The notes beneath the pieces were generated by a model. That model was not told the origin of the DNA. It searched no databases and was given only the letters and a program-made list of their open reading frames with translations. A DNA stretch of 64,000 nucleotides from positions 491,639,180 to 491,703,179 of the forward strand of contig CM022298.1 of NCBI GenBank assembly GCA_011799875.1. Direction: 5' to 3'. Source of the DNA: Thinopyrum elongatum. Taxonomy: Eukaryota > Streptophyta > Magnoliopsida > Poales > Poaceae. The translations under genes were made by a program, and so were the position numbers. Shown in pieces: positions 23,100-34,100 of this stretch. The first letter of the stretch is position 1; every line of letters begins with the position of its first letter.

Positions 23100-24677
23100 A
23101 CTCCCCCAAGCTTAGACCTCGCTTGTCCTTAAGCAAAAACCGAAATCGAAAAACATGTCCACATGCTTAGAGAGAGAGGTGTCGATAAAAACAAAATACG
23201 GACATAGAAGCATCATGTATATTATTATGACAGCAACAAACTTTAACATAAATTTTTTATCATAGCACTCTTATCATATAACTTCTCATGAACAAGTAAC
23301 AATTCATCACAACATCGAAGTATAAAGCATAAACTCTATTGGAAACTAACAAACTATGTTCTCAGTCAACTTTGCAACTACAATTCATCATCTTTTCAAG
23401 AAGGGTCACGTATCGGAGCCTTTTGGCAAGTCCACATACTTAACCATCATATAGTCTTCTATGATTGCTAACACTCACCGCATACACATGAGCAAAACAT
23501 TTCAACCAGACACATAGAAATATAGGGGCTTATAGTTTTGCCTCCCAACATACTTACCTCGAGGGTGATGTCAACAATAATAACTCATGCTACCCATATC
23601 CAGCTGGATATATGTGCCTAGATCTTTCCTCACCACATGATGCTTGCCAAAGGAGAAAATAAAAAGGAATAGAGAGAAAACTTTGACTCTTGCATAAAAG
23701 TAAGTACATAAAAGTAAAAGATAGGCCCTTCGCAGAGGGAAGCAGAGGTTGCCATGCGTTTATTTGTTTGTATGCTCAATCCCTTAGTGCAAAAGAACAT
23801 CATGTTATATTGCCCCTTATGATGGCAACCTTTATTATGCAGTTTGTCGCTTTTATTCTTTGCCATCACAAGTTCGTACAACGCTCAATTTTCTCTTACA
23901 CTAAATGATCTCACACTTTTAGAAGCAATTTTTATTGCCTTTTTGCACCGATGACAACTTACTTGAAGGATCTTACTCAATACATAGGTAGGTAAGGTGG
24001 ACTCTTGAAAATAAGATTTGGGTTTAAGGGTTTTGGATGCACAAGTAGTATCTCTACTTAGTGCGGAATTTTTGGCTAGCAAAGATAGGGAGCAAGCACC
24101 ACATGTTGAAGGATCTATGACAATATAACTTCTATGTGAATATGAACAAACATAAATCATTACATTGTCTTCCTTGTCCAACGTCAACAATTTTGGCATA
24201 TAATATTTTGATGGGGGCTCACAATCACAAAAGATTTCCAAGTTAGTGTATTTGCATGTGAATCTTCTCTTCCCTTATTAATTCTTTCGTGAATTGCATC
24301 ATTGACCAATGCTATGTTTGTCAATCTACAATTAAATTTTCTACTTATACTTTTCCTTATGTGATGTCATTACTTACTATGAGATTAGCATATGATCTTT
24401 TTCATTTATTTCCTTTCTTTTATTGAAACATGAAAGTAAAGAAAGAAAAAATCAAACTAAATTTTATTATATATCTCGCACACGATTACAAAGATAGATC
24501 ACTAGGCAAACTCTCAAAAAGAAAGGATCGAACTAAGCTTTTATTCATCTAAAGTAAAAGATAACTGTAGATCGAACTAAGATAAATAAAGGCAAAATAT
24601 AGTGGAGGTGATACGATACCGGGGCACCTCCCCCAAGCTTGGCGAAAGCCAAGGGGAGTGCCCATACCCGATACTCA
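23100..24677 (-). other. 3' internal non-coding region of element F, with PPT, hairpin and second PPT-like tract
   Basis: The PPT AAGCTTGGGGGAGT (minus strand) lies at 23100-23113. A similar tract, AAGCTTGGGGGAG, lies at 24628-24640 and overlaps a hairpin with stem CTTGGC/GCCAAG (24638-24653). The rest aligns with 50797-52309 of element H in reverse and holds no supported gene; open frames such as 23630-23881 and 23885-24241 appear in both copies only because the DNA is homologous. Confidence 0.75.
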
Positions 24678-25019
24678 ATTTTCTTTTGGTGATGAAGAAG
24701 GAGGTGGTGGTGGTGATGAAGTAGTAGCAATCTTGTCCTTCGGGATCAAGAGATTCTCCAACCTACGGATGACGCTCCGGAGGGCGATGACGTGCTCTTG
24801 CAACAAAATATTTTCACGGGTGAGATATTTATTATAAGGCTTAAGGATGTCTTCTTCTTCTTCCTCGGCAGGCCAGGCCGGTTCAACCACCGGCGCTTGA
24901 TCTCCGGTAGCCTCCTTGCTCTTGTCTCCTTTGACAACTTCTACATGTTCTTCTCTCTTCAGCTCGATCTTCATCAACCAAGCATCCCCTTCCACGTTGT
25001 GGGAGGACGAAGAAGACAT
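24675..25019 (-). CDS. Env-position ORF of element F (114 aa), unknown function
   Basis: An ATG at 25019 opens 114 codons between integrase and PPT, the place of the env-like gene in some Athila elements. It begins MSSSSS, has a strongly acidic middle (EEEEE), a predicted helical stretch LLQEHVIALRSVIRRLENLL and a C-terminus KDKIATTSSPPPP...KEN. The matching ORF of element H (50323-50748) shares the start MSS, the acidic block, the coiled-coil-like stretch and the same tail. I see no signal peptide, membrane segment or fusion motif, so an envelope role is not supported. A TATA box lies about 90 bases upstream. Confidence 0.6.
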   Translation of the reverse strand: MSSSSSHNVEGDAWLMKIELKREEHVEVVKGDKSKEATGDQAPVVEPAWPAEEEEEDILKPYNKYLTRENILLQEHVIALRSVIRRLENLLIPKDKIATTSSPPPPPSSSPKEN

Positions 25020-25108
25020 GATGCCTGGCTAAACAGATCTGACCGAAAACAGCAAGAAAAGAAAATAGAAGACTTCTCCGCGATACGGTGGTCAACAGGT
25101 TCGGGGGG

Positions 25109-25118
25109 TATATAAAGA
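25109..25118 (-). promoter_or_regulatory. Candidate internal promoter (TATA box) for the env-position ORF of F
   Basis: On the minus strand CTTTATATAC lies 90 bases before the ATG of the downstream ORF. Upstream (25170-25240) is a GC-rich stretch with GTGGGCA and GGGTGAGCACAAG blocks resembling the U3 of the LTRs. The same arrangement with the same spacing occurs in element H at 50109-50323. Activity is inferred only. Confidence 0.45.
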
Positions 25119-25338
25119 TTTTTTATCTCAGGAAACAAGCAAACGGTAGAAAAATGGATCGGAGTCCGGAAGGTACCCGAGGTGGGCAGGTGCACCCTGG
25201 TGTCTTGTGCTCACCCAGGGTGCCTTCCTGGTTGTTTCTTATTTTCCTAATTTTTGTTATGTTCCAAAACTGACAGAAAATATTTTTGCGGATTTTTTGG
25301 AGTCCGTTTACTTACCGTATCACGTATCTCCTCTTTCT

Positions 25339-26445
25339 TCACGATTCTGGAGTGTTCCGGAAGGTTTCTTTCATATGTTGTTCCGGTGTCATAGTTTGGA
25401 TAATATTGCTTTCAACATTAATGGGCGTACCTGAGATATAATGTTTTATTTGTTGCCCATTAACAACCTTCGGGTTAGTACCTTCAGCATTATTTATTTT
25501 GATAGCTCCAGATCGATAAACCTCCACGATAACATAGGGTCCTTCCCATTTGGAGAGGAGTTTTCCTGCAAAGAATCTGAAATGAGAGTTGTACAAAAGA
25601 ACATATTCTCCAACTTTGAACTCACGCTTTTGGATTCTTTTACCATGCCATCTTTTAACTTTTTCTTTAAATAACTTGGCATTTTCGTAAGCTTGGGTTC
25701 TCCATTCATCTAATGAGCTAATATCAAATAACCTCTTCTCACCAGCAAGTTTGAAATCATAGTTGAGTTCTTTAATTACCCAATAAGCTTTATGTTCTAA
25801 CTCAAGAGGCAAATGACAAGCTTTCCCATAAACCATTTTATAAGGAGACATACCCATCGGATTTTTATATGCTGTTCTATAAGCCCAAAGTGCATCGTCT
25901 AATTTCTTAGACCAATTCTTTCGAGACCTATTGACAGTCTTTTGTAAAATTAATTTTATTTCTCTATTACTAAATTCAACTTGACCACTAGACTGAGGAT
26001 GATAGGGTGATGCAATTCTATGATTAACATCATACTTGGCAAGCATTTTACGGAAAGCACCATGAATAAAGTGTGAACCACCATCAGACATTAAATATCT
26101 AGGGACTCCAAACCTTGGGAAAATAACTTCCTTAAGCATTTTAATAGAGGTGTTGTGATCAGCACTACTAGTTGGAATAGCCTCTACCCACTTAGTAACA
26201 TAATCAATAGCGACCAAAATATGAGTATACCCATTAGAGGAAGGAAAAGGTCCCATGAAATCAAATCCCCAAACATCAAATGGTTCAACAGCAAGTGAAT
26301 AATTCATAGGCATTTCTTGACGCTTACCGATATTACCTATTCTTTGACATTCATCACAAGATGAGACGAACTTACGAGCATCCTTGAAGAGAGTAGGCCA
26401 ATAAAACCCAGATTGCAATACCTTGTGAGCAGTTCTGTCTCCCAC
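25339..26445 (-). CDS. pol: Integrase of Athila element F (368-codon open frame)
   Basis: The frame starts in the zinc-binding domain (CDECQRIG, the CC half of HHCC) and contains the core: [10 protein letters not shown] with the first catalytic Asp, MSDGGSHF with the second, and the [13 protein letters not shown] block with the Glu. A GPY-like C-terminal part follows (KWEGPYVI), then the tail PINVESN. Integrase joins the cDNA ends to host DNA. The N-terminal H-H part continues upstream across frame breaks at 26446-26531. Codons of the three catalytic residues are present, so this domain itself looks whole. Confidence 0.85.
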   Translation of the reverse strand: MGDRTAHKVLQSGFYWPTLFKDARKFVSSCDECQRIGNIGKRQEMPMNYSLAVEPFDVWGFDFMGPFPSSNGYTHILVAIDYVTKWVEAIPTSSADHNTSIKMLKEVIFPRFGVPRYLMSDGGSHFIHGAFRKMLAKYDVNHRIASPYHPQSSGQVEFSNREIKLILQKTVNRSRKNWSKKLDDALWAYRTAYKNPMGMSPYKMVYGKACHLPLELEHKAYWVIKELNYDFKLAGEKRLFDISSLDEWRTQAYENAKLFKEKVKRWHGKRIQKREFKVGEYVLLYNSHFRFFAGKLLSKWEGPYVIVEVYRSGAIKINNAEGTNPKVVNGQQIKHYISGTPINVESNIIQTMTPEQHMKETFRNTPES

Positions 26446-27549
26446 ATGATGTCCTCCATAAGCTTCGGAGTGACATTTCTGTAGGATTTGTCCCTATTCA
26501 TGCTCAGGTACACAACGTCTAATAATACCATCTACCCCTTCTTTATAAAGATGTGGGTCATCCCAAAAGTAATGTCTTAAATCATAGAATTTTTTTTCTT
26601 TTGTTGGTATGTGAAGCTAGGTGGTATGTATTTAGCAACAATATAATTAACATAGTCAGCGTACCAAGGAGTATTATGAGAAACATTTATTGCAGCTAAT
26701 TGTTCATCAGGAAAGCTATCATCAATAGGTAGTGGGTCATCAAGAACATTTTCTAACCTAGACAAGTTGTCAGCTACTGGGTTTCAGCTCCTTTTCTATC
26801 AGTGATATGCAAATAAAATTCTTGTAGCAAAAGAACCCAATGAATAAGTCTATGTTTGGCATCTTTCTTTTCCATAAGATATTTAATAGCAGCATGATCG
26901 GTGTGAATAGTCACTTTAGAATCAAAAATATAAGATCTAAATTTATCACAAGCAAACACCACTGCTAAGAATTCTTTTTCAGTAGTAGCATAATTGCGTT
27001 GAGCACTGTCTAGAGTTTTACTAGCATAATGAATAACATTTAATTTCTTATCAATTCTTTGTCCTAGAACAGCACCAACAGCATAATCACTAGCATCACA
27101 CATAATTTCAAAAGGCAAGTTCCAATCAGGTGGTTGAACAATAGGTGCAGAAATTAAGGCTTTCTTAAGTGTTTCAAAGGCTTCTAAACAATCATCATCA
27201 AAGACAAATGGAATATCCTTTTGCAAGAGATTTGTAAGTGGCCTAGAAATTTTAGAGAAGTCTTTGATAAATCTCCTATAGAAATCAGCATGACCAAGGA
27301 AACTACGAATACCTTTAATATCTTTAGGACATGGCATTTTCTCAATTGCATCAACCTTAGCTTTATCCACCTCAATACCTCGTTCGAAAATTTTATGTCC
27401 CAAGACAATGCCTTCATTAACCATAAAGTGGCACTTCTCCAAATTCAAGACAAGATTAGTTTGCTCACATCTCTGCAAAACTCGATCAAGATTGCTTAAA
27501 CAATCATCAAAAGACTTCCCGTAAACGGAAAAGTCATCCATAAAAACCT
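26446..27549 (-). pseudogene. pol: RT C-terminal part and RNase H of Athila element F
   Basis: The frame from 27549 to 26774 begins exactly behind unit G with FMDDFSVYG, the RT active site (FMDD in place of YMDD). It continues through the RT thumb and IRSFLGHA to RNase H, with [14 protein letters not shown] (Asp), [16 protein letters not shown] (Glu) and [11 protein letters not shown] (Asp). It breaks after TDRKGAE. A second piece (26577-26765) carries [15 protein letters not shown], the linker to integrase. Together with 31476-32614 this is one former polyprotein. Confidence 0.87.
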
Positions 27550-27599
27550 TGTAACACCCCATGTCATTAGCCACAGTAATCACTTTTGTTAATGACAAG

Positions 27600-29490
27600 T
27601 CAGCAAGGTTAATAGTTCCTAATCATCATTTGCATCATATTGCATTTCAAACTTCTAATTCAAACTTCAATTAAATTCAAAGTGGAAAATAAAAGTTGTT
27701 CAAATCAGAAACTAAAATGTTCATTAAATAACAAATATTCCAGAGACAATGCTAAAATTTTAACCAACAATTAATAAATTCATTAAGTGACTCTAACAGT
27801 AGCAAAACAGAATTGGTTAATACCTTTTTATTTGAATAAAATCCCTATGAAAACATTTGGCCCCAAAACCTTTTTATATCAGTGTTGGATATTGCACTGA
27901 TGTTATATGGGCGAGTTCCATATTTTACAAAAGTCGTTTGGATTAAAAACAAAAGATAAAACAGGAAACAAAAACGAAAAACAGAAAAGGAAAAATAGAA
28001 AAAGGCCTAAAGCTATTGTGCACTCGGGCCTGCTTGCTACAGCCAGCGGCCCAGCCCACCGCCTGCCGTCCCCCACCTCGCGCTGTTCACCCCCCCCCCT
28101 CTCTGTCGTCTCCACAGCGCCCCCACGCGCGCGCTCACCCTTGGCCCCCCTTCTGCTGCTCGACACCACGCCCCGCCGCTCGCCGTGGGTGGATAAGGCC
28201 CCCCCTGAACCCTCTTGTCTCTCTCCTGCCCTCTCCACTGCCTCTCTTTTCTCTCCCTCGAGCTCACCGTACGCAATGGCCGCGCCCCCGTGAGATCTCG
28301 CGGTCACCGCATCCCCCGTGTCCCATCTCCGTGTCCGGCAGCACCGTGGGCGTCTCCTCCTTCGACTCCCCGCACTCCACCGGGCTGGGACGCACCGCAA
28401 CCTCCTCCCCAAGCTTGCCTTCGTCTTTAGCATCGACGGCTTCTTCTGGTCGATTCAGTCGATGCCGACCTCCCCACGCCTTGCCGGCCCCCTCTACGAG
28501 TTCCCTGTGAGCGCACACATCTTCCACCTCTCTTCCGAGCTCGCGCGCATGTTTTTCAATATGGCCGGAGCCGCGCCGCCGCCTGGCTTGTCGTCCGGCC
28601 AACTCTGGTGACCCCTTCATCCGGCCGATGCCCCCACTGGATGCGTGGCTTCGCGCCCGTCCGAATGGACCAAGCCCCGCCGCAAATGGCCGCCCGTAGC
28701 GCGTTCCGGCGAGTCGCCGTCGCGTGCTGTGGCGCCGGCGTTTAAACGTCGGCCGGCATTGTTCACCGGGCCCACCTGTCAGCTAGTTAGATTAGGGTTA
28801 ATCTGTGTTTAGTTAAGTTAAATAGCCGCTGACATGTGGGGCCCCTGTAAAATAACGTTTGGATTAAGACATGTCACTGACACGTGGGCCCATGCACTAT
28901 AGCAATTAATTAAATCCTAATTAAGCCTGTGTCACTGACTAACAGGGCCCACATGCTAATTAACCCCTCTAGTTAAATTAACTCACTGGATTAAGCTACT
29001 GTGTATGACATGTGGGTCCCACTGGACCCACCTGTCAGGTTTGACTCTGGTCAACCGACCAGTTGACCTGCTGACGTCACTCTGATGTCATGCTGACATC
29101 ATCATTCACTATTCTGGATAATTTGAATTTAAATAAATAATTAAATTCAGAAAATGATTAAAACTTTAGAAAATCATATAAAATAATCCGTAACTCCGAT
29201 GAAAATAATTTATATATGAAAGTTGCTCAGAATTTCGATACGAATCTGAATACGCCCTCCGTATTCCTGTCACATGCCCCTAGCTAGATAAACATGGAAC
29301 TTTTAGACCGATTTCAATAAATGAATAGTGCCCAACTTTAATTAAATAAATCCAAATAAATTCCTAAATTAACTAACTCATTTATTTAGGCAGTAGAACA
29401 CCTCTGCATAGCATTTAGGCATGTCATACATATTGTTTGCATTTTTGCCGTGAATTTATTGTTTCTCTCCCCCTCCTTCTCTCTCGCTAG
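27600..29490. other. Left half of unit G: AT-rich, then GC-rich, no gene
   Basis: Bases 27600-27900 are AT-rich. From about 28010 to 28760 the sequence is GC- and CpG-rich and open in many frames on both strands, which gives several overlapping proline-, arginine- and serine-rich frames. None resembles a known protein and they overlap each other. From 28780 the text has repeated GGGCCCAC and CACATG blocks. A TTTTTATAT at 27870 might be a TATA box. I see no supported gene. Confidence 0.6.
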
Positions 29491-29581
29491 ACGCCGAGAC
29501 CGATGACGTTGTAGCTGGGTACGACTATGCTCCAGACGAGCAGCTCGTTGACGACCCCTCTTTCTTGCCAGAGCAACCAGG
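29491..29581 (+). other. Exon-like acidic segment in unit G
   Basis: A pyrimidine-rich tract ending CTCTCGCTAG precedes a 91-bp open segment reading DAETDDVVAGYDYAPDE and a further acidic stretch. It ends at CAACCAG followed by GCAAGC, a possible (GC-type or decayed GT) splice donor. The composition, Asp and Glu rich, resembles the segment at 31085-31195. Splicing is inference. Confidence 0.35.
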
Positions 29582-29892
29582 CAAGCCCCCCCCCTTGAGC
29601 ATCCAGATATCGCCCATTCCATTTCTCCTGCTTGCATTAGATTTTGCTATTGTTAATGTTTGCTCCTATTCTGATGCATAGCCTGCTTTTGTAACTTGTT
29701 TATTGTTACCTTACCTGCCTATGTTAAACTGCTTAGTATAGATTGGTAGTGAACCATCAGTGACCCCCACCACCTTACCCTTGTTGCCCCTGCTTGATCA
29801 TCGACGACTCGATCAATGTGATCATCGACCAGAGACCGACACATCACTTCACCCCCTTTGTTGTACGACTCTTCATAGTTACTATCGAGTGC

Positions 29893-30093
29893 CGAGGGTG
29901 ATACCTCGTAACGCACTTCTGATGAATACTCTACAATGTAGCTATTCGGTCGTGGTCATCGAGGGTGATTCCTCCTTCTCCACTTCCGATACGACTCTGT
30001 CGTGCAACCCCTTAGTGTGAACCTCGAGGGTGATGCCTCATATGTTCACCCTGATGATTTCGTCGAGTGGAATTCACCGAGGGTGATTCCTCG
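29893..30093 (+). repeat. Four hairpin-forming repeats in unit G
   Basis: The motif GAGGGTGATNCCTC occurs at 29893-29908, 29960-29974, 30025-30039 and 30078-30093. The GAGG and CCTC arms can pair around a constant GTGAT-N loop; in the fourth copy the arms extend to CCGAGG/CCTCGG. The spacing is 67, 65 and 53 bases. Confidence 0.75.
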
Positions 30094-31084
30094 GGGTTTC
30101 CCCCTTGATGTTATAACCACACGGTTACTTTGACCTTTGTTACAGGCAGGTCGACCCTGATGGGTACCCGTAGGGGATATATGATGTTGGGTGTGCCGGA
30201 AGGGCACTCGAGTGTGATATTGTGGCGGAGCTTCAGAAACTCTGATCATCTCCGCGTGTTACTAAATCAGCCTATCGGATTTGGGTATTTGATCTGAGTG
30301 GGTCGACGTGCCCTATACGCACTACCACCACGCGGGATTATGGTTTATGGGGCCCTCTACATCGTATGTTTCTCCTGAAAGCTCTTCAGACGTCACGGTT
30401 CACCGTGTGGGCTGATCGCTGGGAATGGGCTGGATACTTCACTGACGAGTTCAGTGTCACGCCTGCACCCCGGCCAGTCTCGCGACGCGCAGGGTGCCCA
30501 GGGCGATGGCCCAAGACCTCTGGGTTCATAGGTTAGTCCGGCGTGTTGACCTCTCTGCTGAGCCTAGGTAGGGCGCTGCTTCGTGTTGATCTTCCGAGGC
30601 CGGGCATTACCCAACAAGTGTGTCTGGACAGAGTTGATCGAGCGTGTTGGGTAACAGTAGTGCACCCCTGCAGGGAAGATTAATCTATCGATAGCCGGTC
30701 CTACGGTAAAGAATGCTCAGTTTGTTTATCCCGATCTACTACTTGAACTCGATACTTGTTTAATTAATTGAAGCTTTGGGATCGCTTTCTCGCAGGGAGT
30801 CGAGGAAGGATCTTTAAGCTGTACTTCAACATGTTTGCTTAATAAAATGCTATTCTACTCTCTTCTATTACTGCAAGATGGTGGCTTCGTGAAGATGTTT
30901 GAAGATGCTAGTCTTCGATAGGACTAGGCCTTCTCTCTATTCTGGCATTTCTGCAACCCAGTCCACATATACAGCCTTTCCCCTTTGATAATGTTGCATA
31001 TGTAGTGTAGATCCTTGCTTGCTGAGTACTTCGGATGAGTACTCACGGTTGCCTTGTTACTTCTTTTTCCCCATACCCCACTTT

Positions 31085-31195
31085 GATGATACATCATACG
31101 ATGGAGCCCCAGAGCCAGATGCCACCACAGGAGCTTACTACCAGGAGGGTCCAGACGGCATGTACTACTGGATCAAGCCAGCCGACCAGGAGTAG
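31085..31195 (+). other. Terminal exon-like acidic segment in unit G
   Basis: The frame reads DDTSYDGAPEPDATTGAYYQ, continues with EGPDGMYYWIKPADQE and stops at TAG (31193-31195). It follows a pyrimidine-rich stretch (ACTTCTTTTTCCCC) that could serve as part of an acceptor. It is tyrosine-, aspartate- and glutamate-rich and has no known domain that I recognise. It may be the last exon of a small gene carried by the element. Confidence 0.35.
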
Positions 31196-31475
31196 GATCG
31201 GAGGCTCCCAGGCAGGAGGCCTTCGCCTTTCGATCTAGAGTCGTTGTTTGTGCTAGCCTTCTTAAGGCAAAACTTGTCTAACTATGTCTGTATTCAGATA
31301 ATATTTGTATTACTGACTTATGTATTCGGATCCTCATGATCCCTGGTCTATAATATTGTGGATCTCCGTTTAATTTGTGTTAGAGTTGTGTTGTGATATC
31401 TTCCCGTGAGTCCCTGTGCTTGATCGTGCATGTTTGAGTGTATGATTAGTGCACGATTGAGTCGGGGGCATCACA

Positions 31476-32614
31476 AACCTCAACAATCTTTTCACAAAAG
31501 TCAGAGAATATAGCAGCCATACATCTTTGAAAGGTAGCAGGTGCATTGCATAAAACCAAAAGACATATGTCTATAAGCATAAGTTCCAAAAGGACAAGTG
31601 AAAGTGGTCTTTTCTTGATCAGGTTGAGAGACAGGTATTTGTGAAAAACCAGAATATCCATCAAGGAAACAAAAATGTGTGTTCTTAGACAATCTTTCTA
31701 GCATTTGATCAATAAAAGGCAGAGGGTAATGATCTTTCTAGTTGCTTTATTCAGTTTTCTAAAATCAATTACCATTCTATATCCTGTAACAATTCTCTGT
31801 GGAATAAGTTCATTCTTATCGTTAGGAACAACAGTAATACCTCCTTTCTTAGGGACACAATGAACATGACTTAGCCATCTACTATCAGCTATAGGATAGA
31901 TTATACCTGCTTCCAATTTTTTTAATATTTCCGTTCTTACCACTTCTTTCATCTTTGGATTTAACCAAGGTTGGTGATCAACAACGGGTTTAACATCAGG
32001 TTCCATATTAATCTTATGCTGACATAGAGTAGGACTAATGCCCTTAAGATCATCAAGAGTATATCCAATAGCAGCTATGTGCTTCCTCAGAACTTTCAAT
32101 AATCTTTCTTCTTCATGTTCTGAAAGGTTAGCACTAATAATAACATGATATATCTTCTTTTCATCAAGATAGGCATATTTCAAAGTGTCTGGCAATTGTT
32201 TTAATTCAAACACAGGATCACCTTTAGGTGGAGGAGGACCTCCCAGAGTTTCAATAGGTAAATTGTGTTTAAGCAGAGGACGTTGTTCAAAGAAAATCTT
32301 ATCTATTTCATTTCTTTCATGCATATGTAAATCATTTTCGTGGTCTAGCAAATATTGTTCTAAAGGATCAGTAGGAGGTACAACAATAGAAGCAAGACCA
32401 ATAATTTCATCCTCACTAGGCAATTCTTTTTTATGAGGTTTTCTACTAAACTTGGAAAAGTTAAACTCATGAGACTAACCACCGAAGCTAACACTGACAG
32501 TTTGTTTCTCACAATCTATTCTAGCATTGACAGTGTTCAAGAAAGGTCTACCAAATATAATGGGACAAAAATCATCTTGTGGGGAACCAAGAACAAGAAA
32601 ATCAGTGGGGTGTT
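31476..32614 (-). pseudogene. pol: Pol of Athila element F: protease end to RT fingers and palm
   Basis: The frame 32423-31698 reads [11 protein letters not shown], then the linker EERLLKVLRKH and [14 protein letters not shown], and the RT N-terminus [26 protein letters not shown] and [18 protein letters not shown] frameshift near 31720 moves into 31704-31501 with [13 protein letters not shown] (catalytic Asp in LDGYSG). A second shift near 31570 precedes the stop-free piece ending KIVEV at 31476. A stop also lies near 32477 (SHEFNF region), and a one-base loss near 32640 separates it from gag. Confidence 0.87.
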
Positions 32615-33994
32615 TTATTTTCCCACACAATACTTCACATCTCTAACAATCCCAAGTGGTGTGATGATGTCTCTATTAGCAAGTTTAATAGTAACATCTA
32701 TGTCTTCTATCTCAGCGGGTGCTATGTCATCCATAATTTCTTGATATAACATATAAGGAATAGCACTCACGCTAGCACCTATGTCACATAAACCATGATA
32801 ACAGTGATCTCCTATTTTAACTGAGACAACGGGCATGCCAACAACGGGTCTATGTTTATCTTTTTCATCGGGTTTAGCAATCCTAGCAGCTTCATCACAG
32901 AAGTAAATGACATGCCCATCTATATTATCAACCAAGAGATCCTTAACCATAGCAACACTAGGTTCTACCTTGATTTGTTCAGCTGGTTTAGGTGTTCTAA
33001 TATAACTTTTGTTGACCATAGTTGAAACTTTAGCATGTTCTTTCATCTTAACAGGGAAAGGTGGTTTCTCAATAAAAGAAGTAGGAACTACTGGATCAAC
33101 ATTATAAATAAAAGTTTCATCTTTAGCTACCACTGGTTCTTTAATTTCTTCTTTAATAGGTGGGTGATATTTGAACCACTTATCTTTAGGGAGATCAACA
33201 TGAGTAGCAAAAGATTCACAAAAGGAAGCTACTATCTTAGAGTCAAGTCTATATTTAGTGCTAAAATTTTGAAAACCATCGGTATTCATAAAAGATTTAC
33301 CACAATCAAACTTAAGCTTAATATCTGACTCTTTACCTTCATCGAGTTCCCAATCTTCAGAGTTGTTTTTAATTCTTTCTAAAAGATCCCACTGGAATTC
33401 AATAGTCTTCTTCATAAATGAACCAGTACAAGAAGTATCGAGCATGGATTGATCATTGTGAGAAAGCCGAGCATAAAAATTCTGAATAATAACTTCTCTT
33501 GAGAGCTCATGGTTGGGGCATGAATATAACATTGACTTAAGCCTCCCCCAAGCTAGAGCGATACTTTCTCCTTCACGAGGCCAAAAATTATATATATAAT
33601 TCCGAACATGATGAACTAGATGCATGGGATATTTTTTTTGGTGAAACTCCAATTTTAATCGATTCCAATTCCAAGACCCAATATCATCGCATAGCCTATA
33701 CCATGCCAATTCTTTTCCCTTCAAAGATAAAGGGAAAACCTTCTTCTTAGCTTCATCTCCGGGTAAACCTGCAAGCTTAAATAATCCACAAATTTCTTCC
33801 ACATATATCAAGTGCATTTCAGGATGTTCGGCTCCATCTCCTGCATAAGGATTAGGTAGCAGTTGTTCTATCATACCCGAAGGAATTTCATATTCAATAT
33901 TTTCAGTAGGTGCAGTAGGTCGAGGGGCAACTAATTGTGGTTCCGGTCGAGGTGAAGAAACCTCAAACAAACCCCTCAAAGGATTGTTCTCCAT
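32615..33994 (-). CDS. gag: Gag and protease start of Athila element F (459 codons)
   Basis: The first ATG is at 33994 (MENNPLRGLFE). The gag core shows the retrotransposon_gag pattern: GDEAKKKVFPLSLKGKELAW, then [17 protein letters not shown] and NFWPREGESIALAWGRLKSM. A long spacer leads to the aspartic protease: [19 protein letters not shown], where the Asp of D-I-G-A is the catalytic residue, then IVRDV. A one-base deletion at about 32640 changes the frame and ends the ORF. Element H lacks about 0.7 kb from the middle of this gene, so F is the better gag reference. Confidence 0.87.
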   Translation of the reverse strand: MENNPLRGLFEVSSPRPEPQLVAPRPTAPTENIEYEIPSGMIEQLLPNPYAGDGAEHPEMHLIYVEEICGLFKLAGLPGDEAKKKVFPLSLKGKELAWYRLCDDIGSWNWNRLKLEFHQKKYPMHLVHHVRNYIYNFWPREGESIALAWGRLKSMLYSCPNHELSREVIIQNFYARLSHNDQSMLDTSCTGSFMKKTIEFQWDLLERIKNNSEDWELDEGKESDIKLKFDCGKSFMNTDGFQNFSTKYRLDSKIVASFCESFATHVDLPKDKWFKYHPPIKEEIKEPVVAKDETFIYNVDPVVPTSFIEKPPFPVKMKEHAKVSTMVNKSYIRTPKPAEQIKVEPSVAMVKDLLVDNIDGHVIYFCDEAARIAKPDEKDKHRPVVGMPVVSVKIGDHCYHGLCDIGASVSAIPYMLYQEIMDDIAPAEIEDIDVTIKLANRDIITPLGIVRDVKYCVGK

Positions 33995-34072
33995 AGTAAC
34001 AAGTAACAATAAATTTCAGCACGTAGTAATAATTTTTCCTTACCAATTTCCACTTACCAAGAGCACTTCACT

Positions 34073-34090
34073 CCCTGGCAACGGCGCCAG
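34073..34090 (-). other. Primer-binding site of element F
   Basis: On the minus strand CTGGCGCCGTTGCCAGGG lies 10 bases from the LTR end. H and D have TGGCGCCGTTGCCGGGGA at the same place, so one base differs here. The site type is usual for Athila-clade gypsy elements; the tRNA was not identified. Confidence 0.85.
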
Positions 34091-34100
34091 AAAAGAGCCT

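Larger units (their letters stand above)
27550..31475 (+). mobile_element. Unit G: 3.9-kb TG...CA element with 5-bp TSD, probably a solo LTR, inside the RT of F
   Basis: It starts TGTAACACCCC and ends GGGGCATCACA. It is flanked by AACCT at 27545-27549 and 31476-31480. The interrupted RT frame joins perfectly when it is removed (KIVEV then FMDD). TG...CA ends with 5-bp duplication fit an LTR element. I see no PBS, gag or pol and no internal direct repeat of the ends, so a very long solo LTR is most likely. The left half is AT-rich, then 28010-28760 is strongly GC-rich, and the right part holds hairpin repeats and short acidic reading frames. Orientation is chosen from these frames. Confidence 0.75.

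Noticed and set aside
23630..24241. Open frames in the Athila 3' region that recur in F and H (51182-51400, 51542-51793).
   Set aside because: They are short, some start at non-ATG codons, they are broken differently in the two copies and lie in the untranslated region.
24675..25019. Calling the env-position ORF an envelope protein.
   Set aside because: It has no signal peptide, membrane helix or glycoprotein features. Only its place suggests env.
28010..28760. Long overlapping open frames on both strands in the GC-rich part of unit G.
   Set aside because: They overlap in several frames, are proline-, arginine- and serine-rich and show no domain. High GC content alone lowers stop frequency.
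29893..30093. Evenly spaced repeats as a possible CRISPR array.
   Set aside because: The repeats are only about 14 bases, degenerate, and the DNA is clearly plant. No Cas genes exist here.
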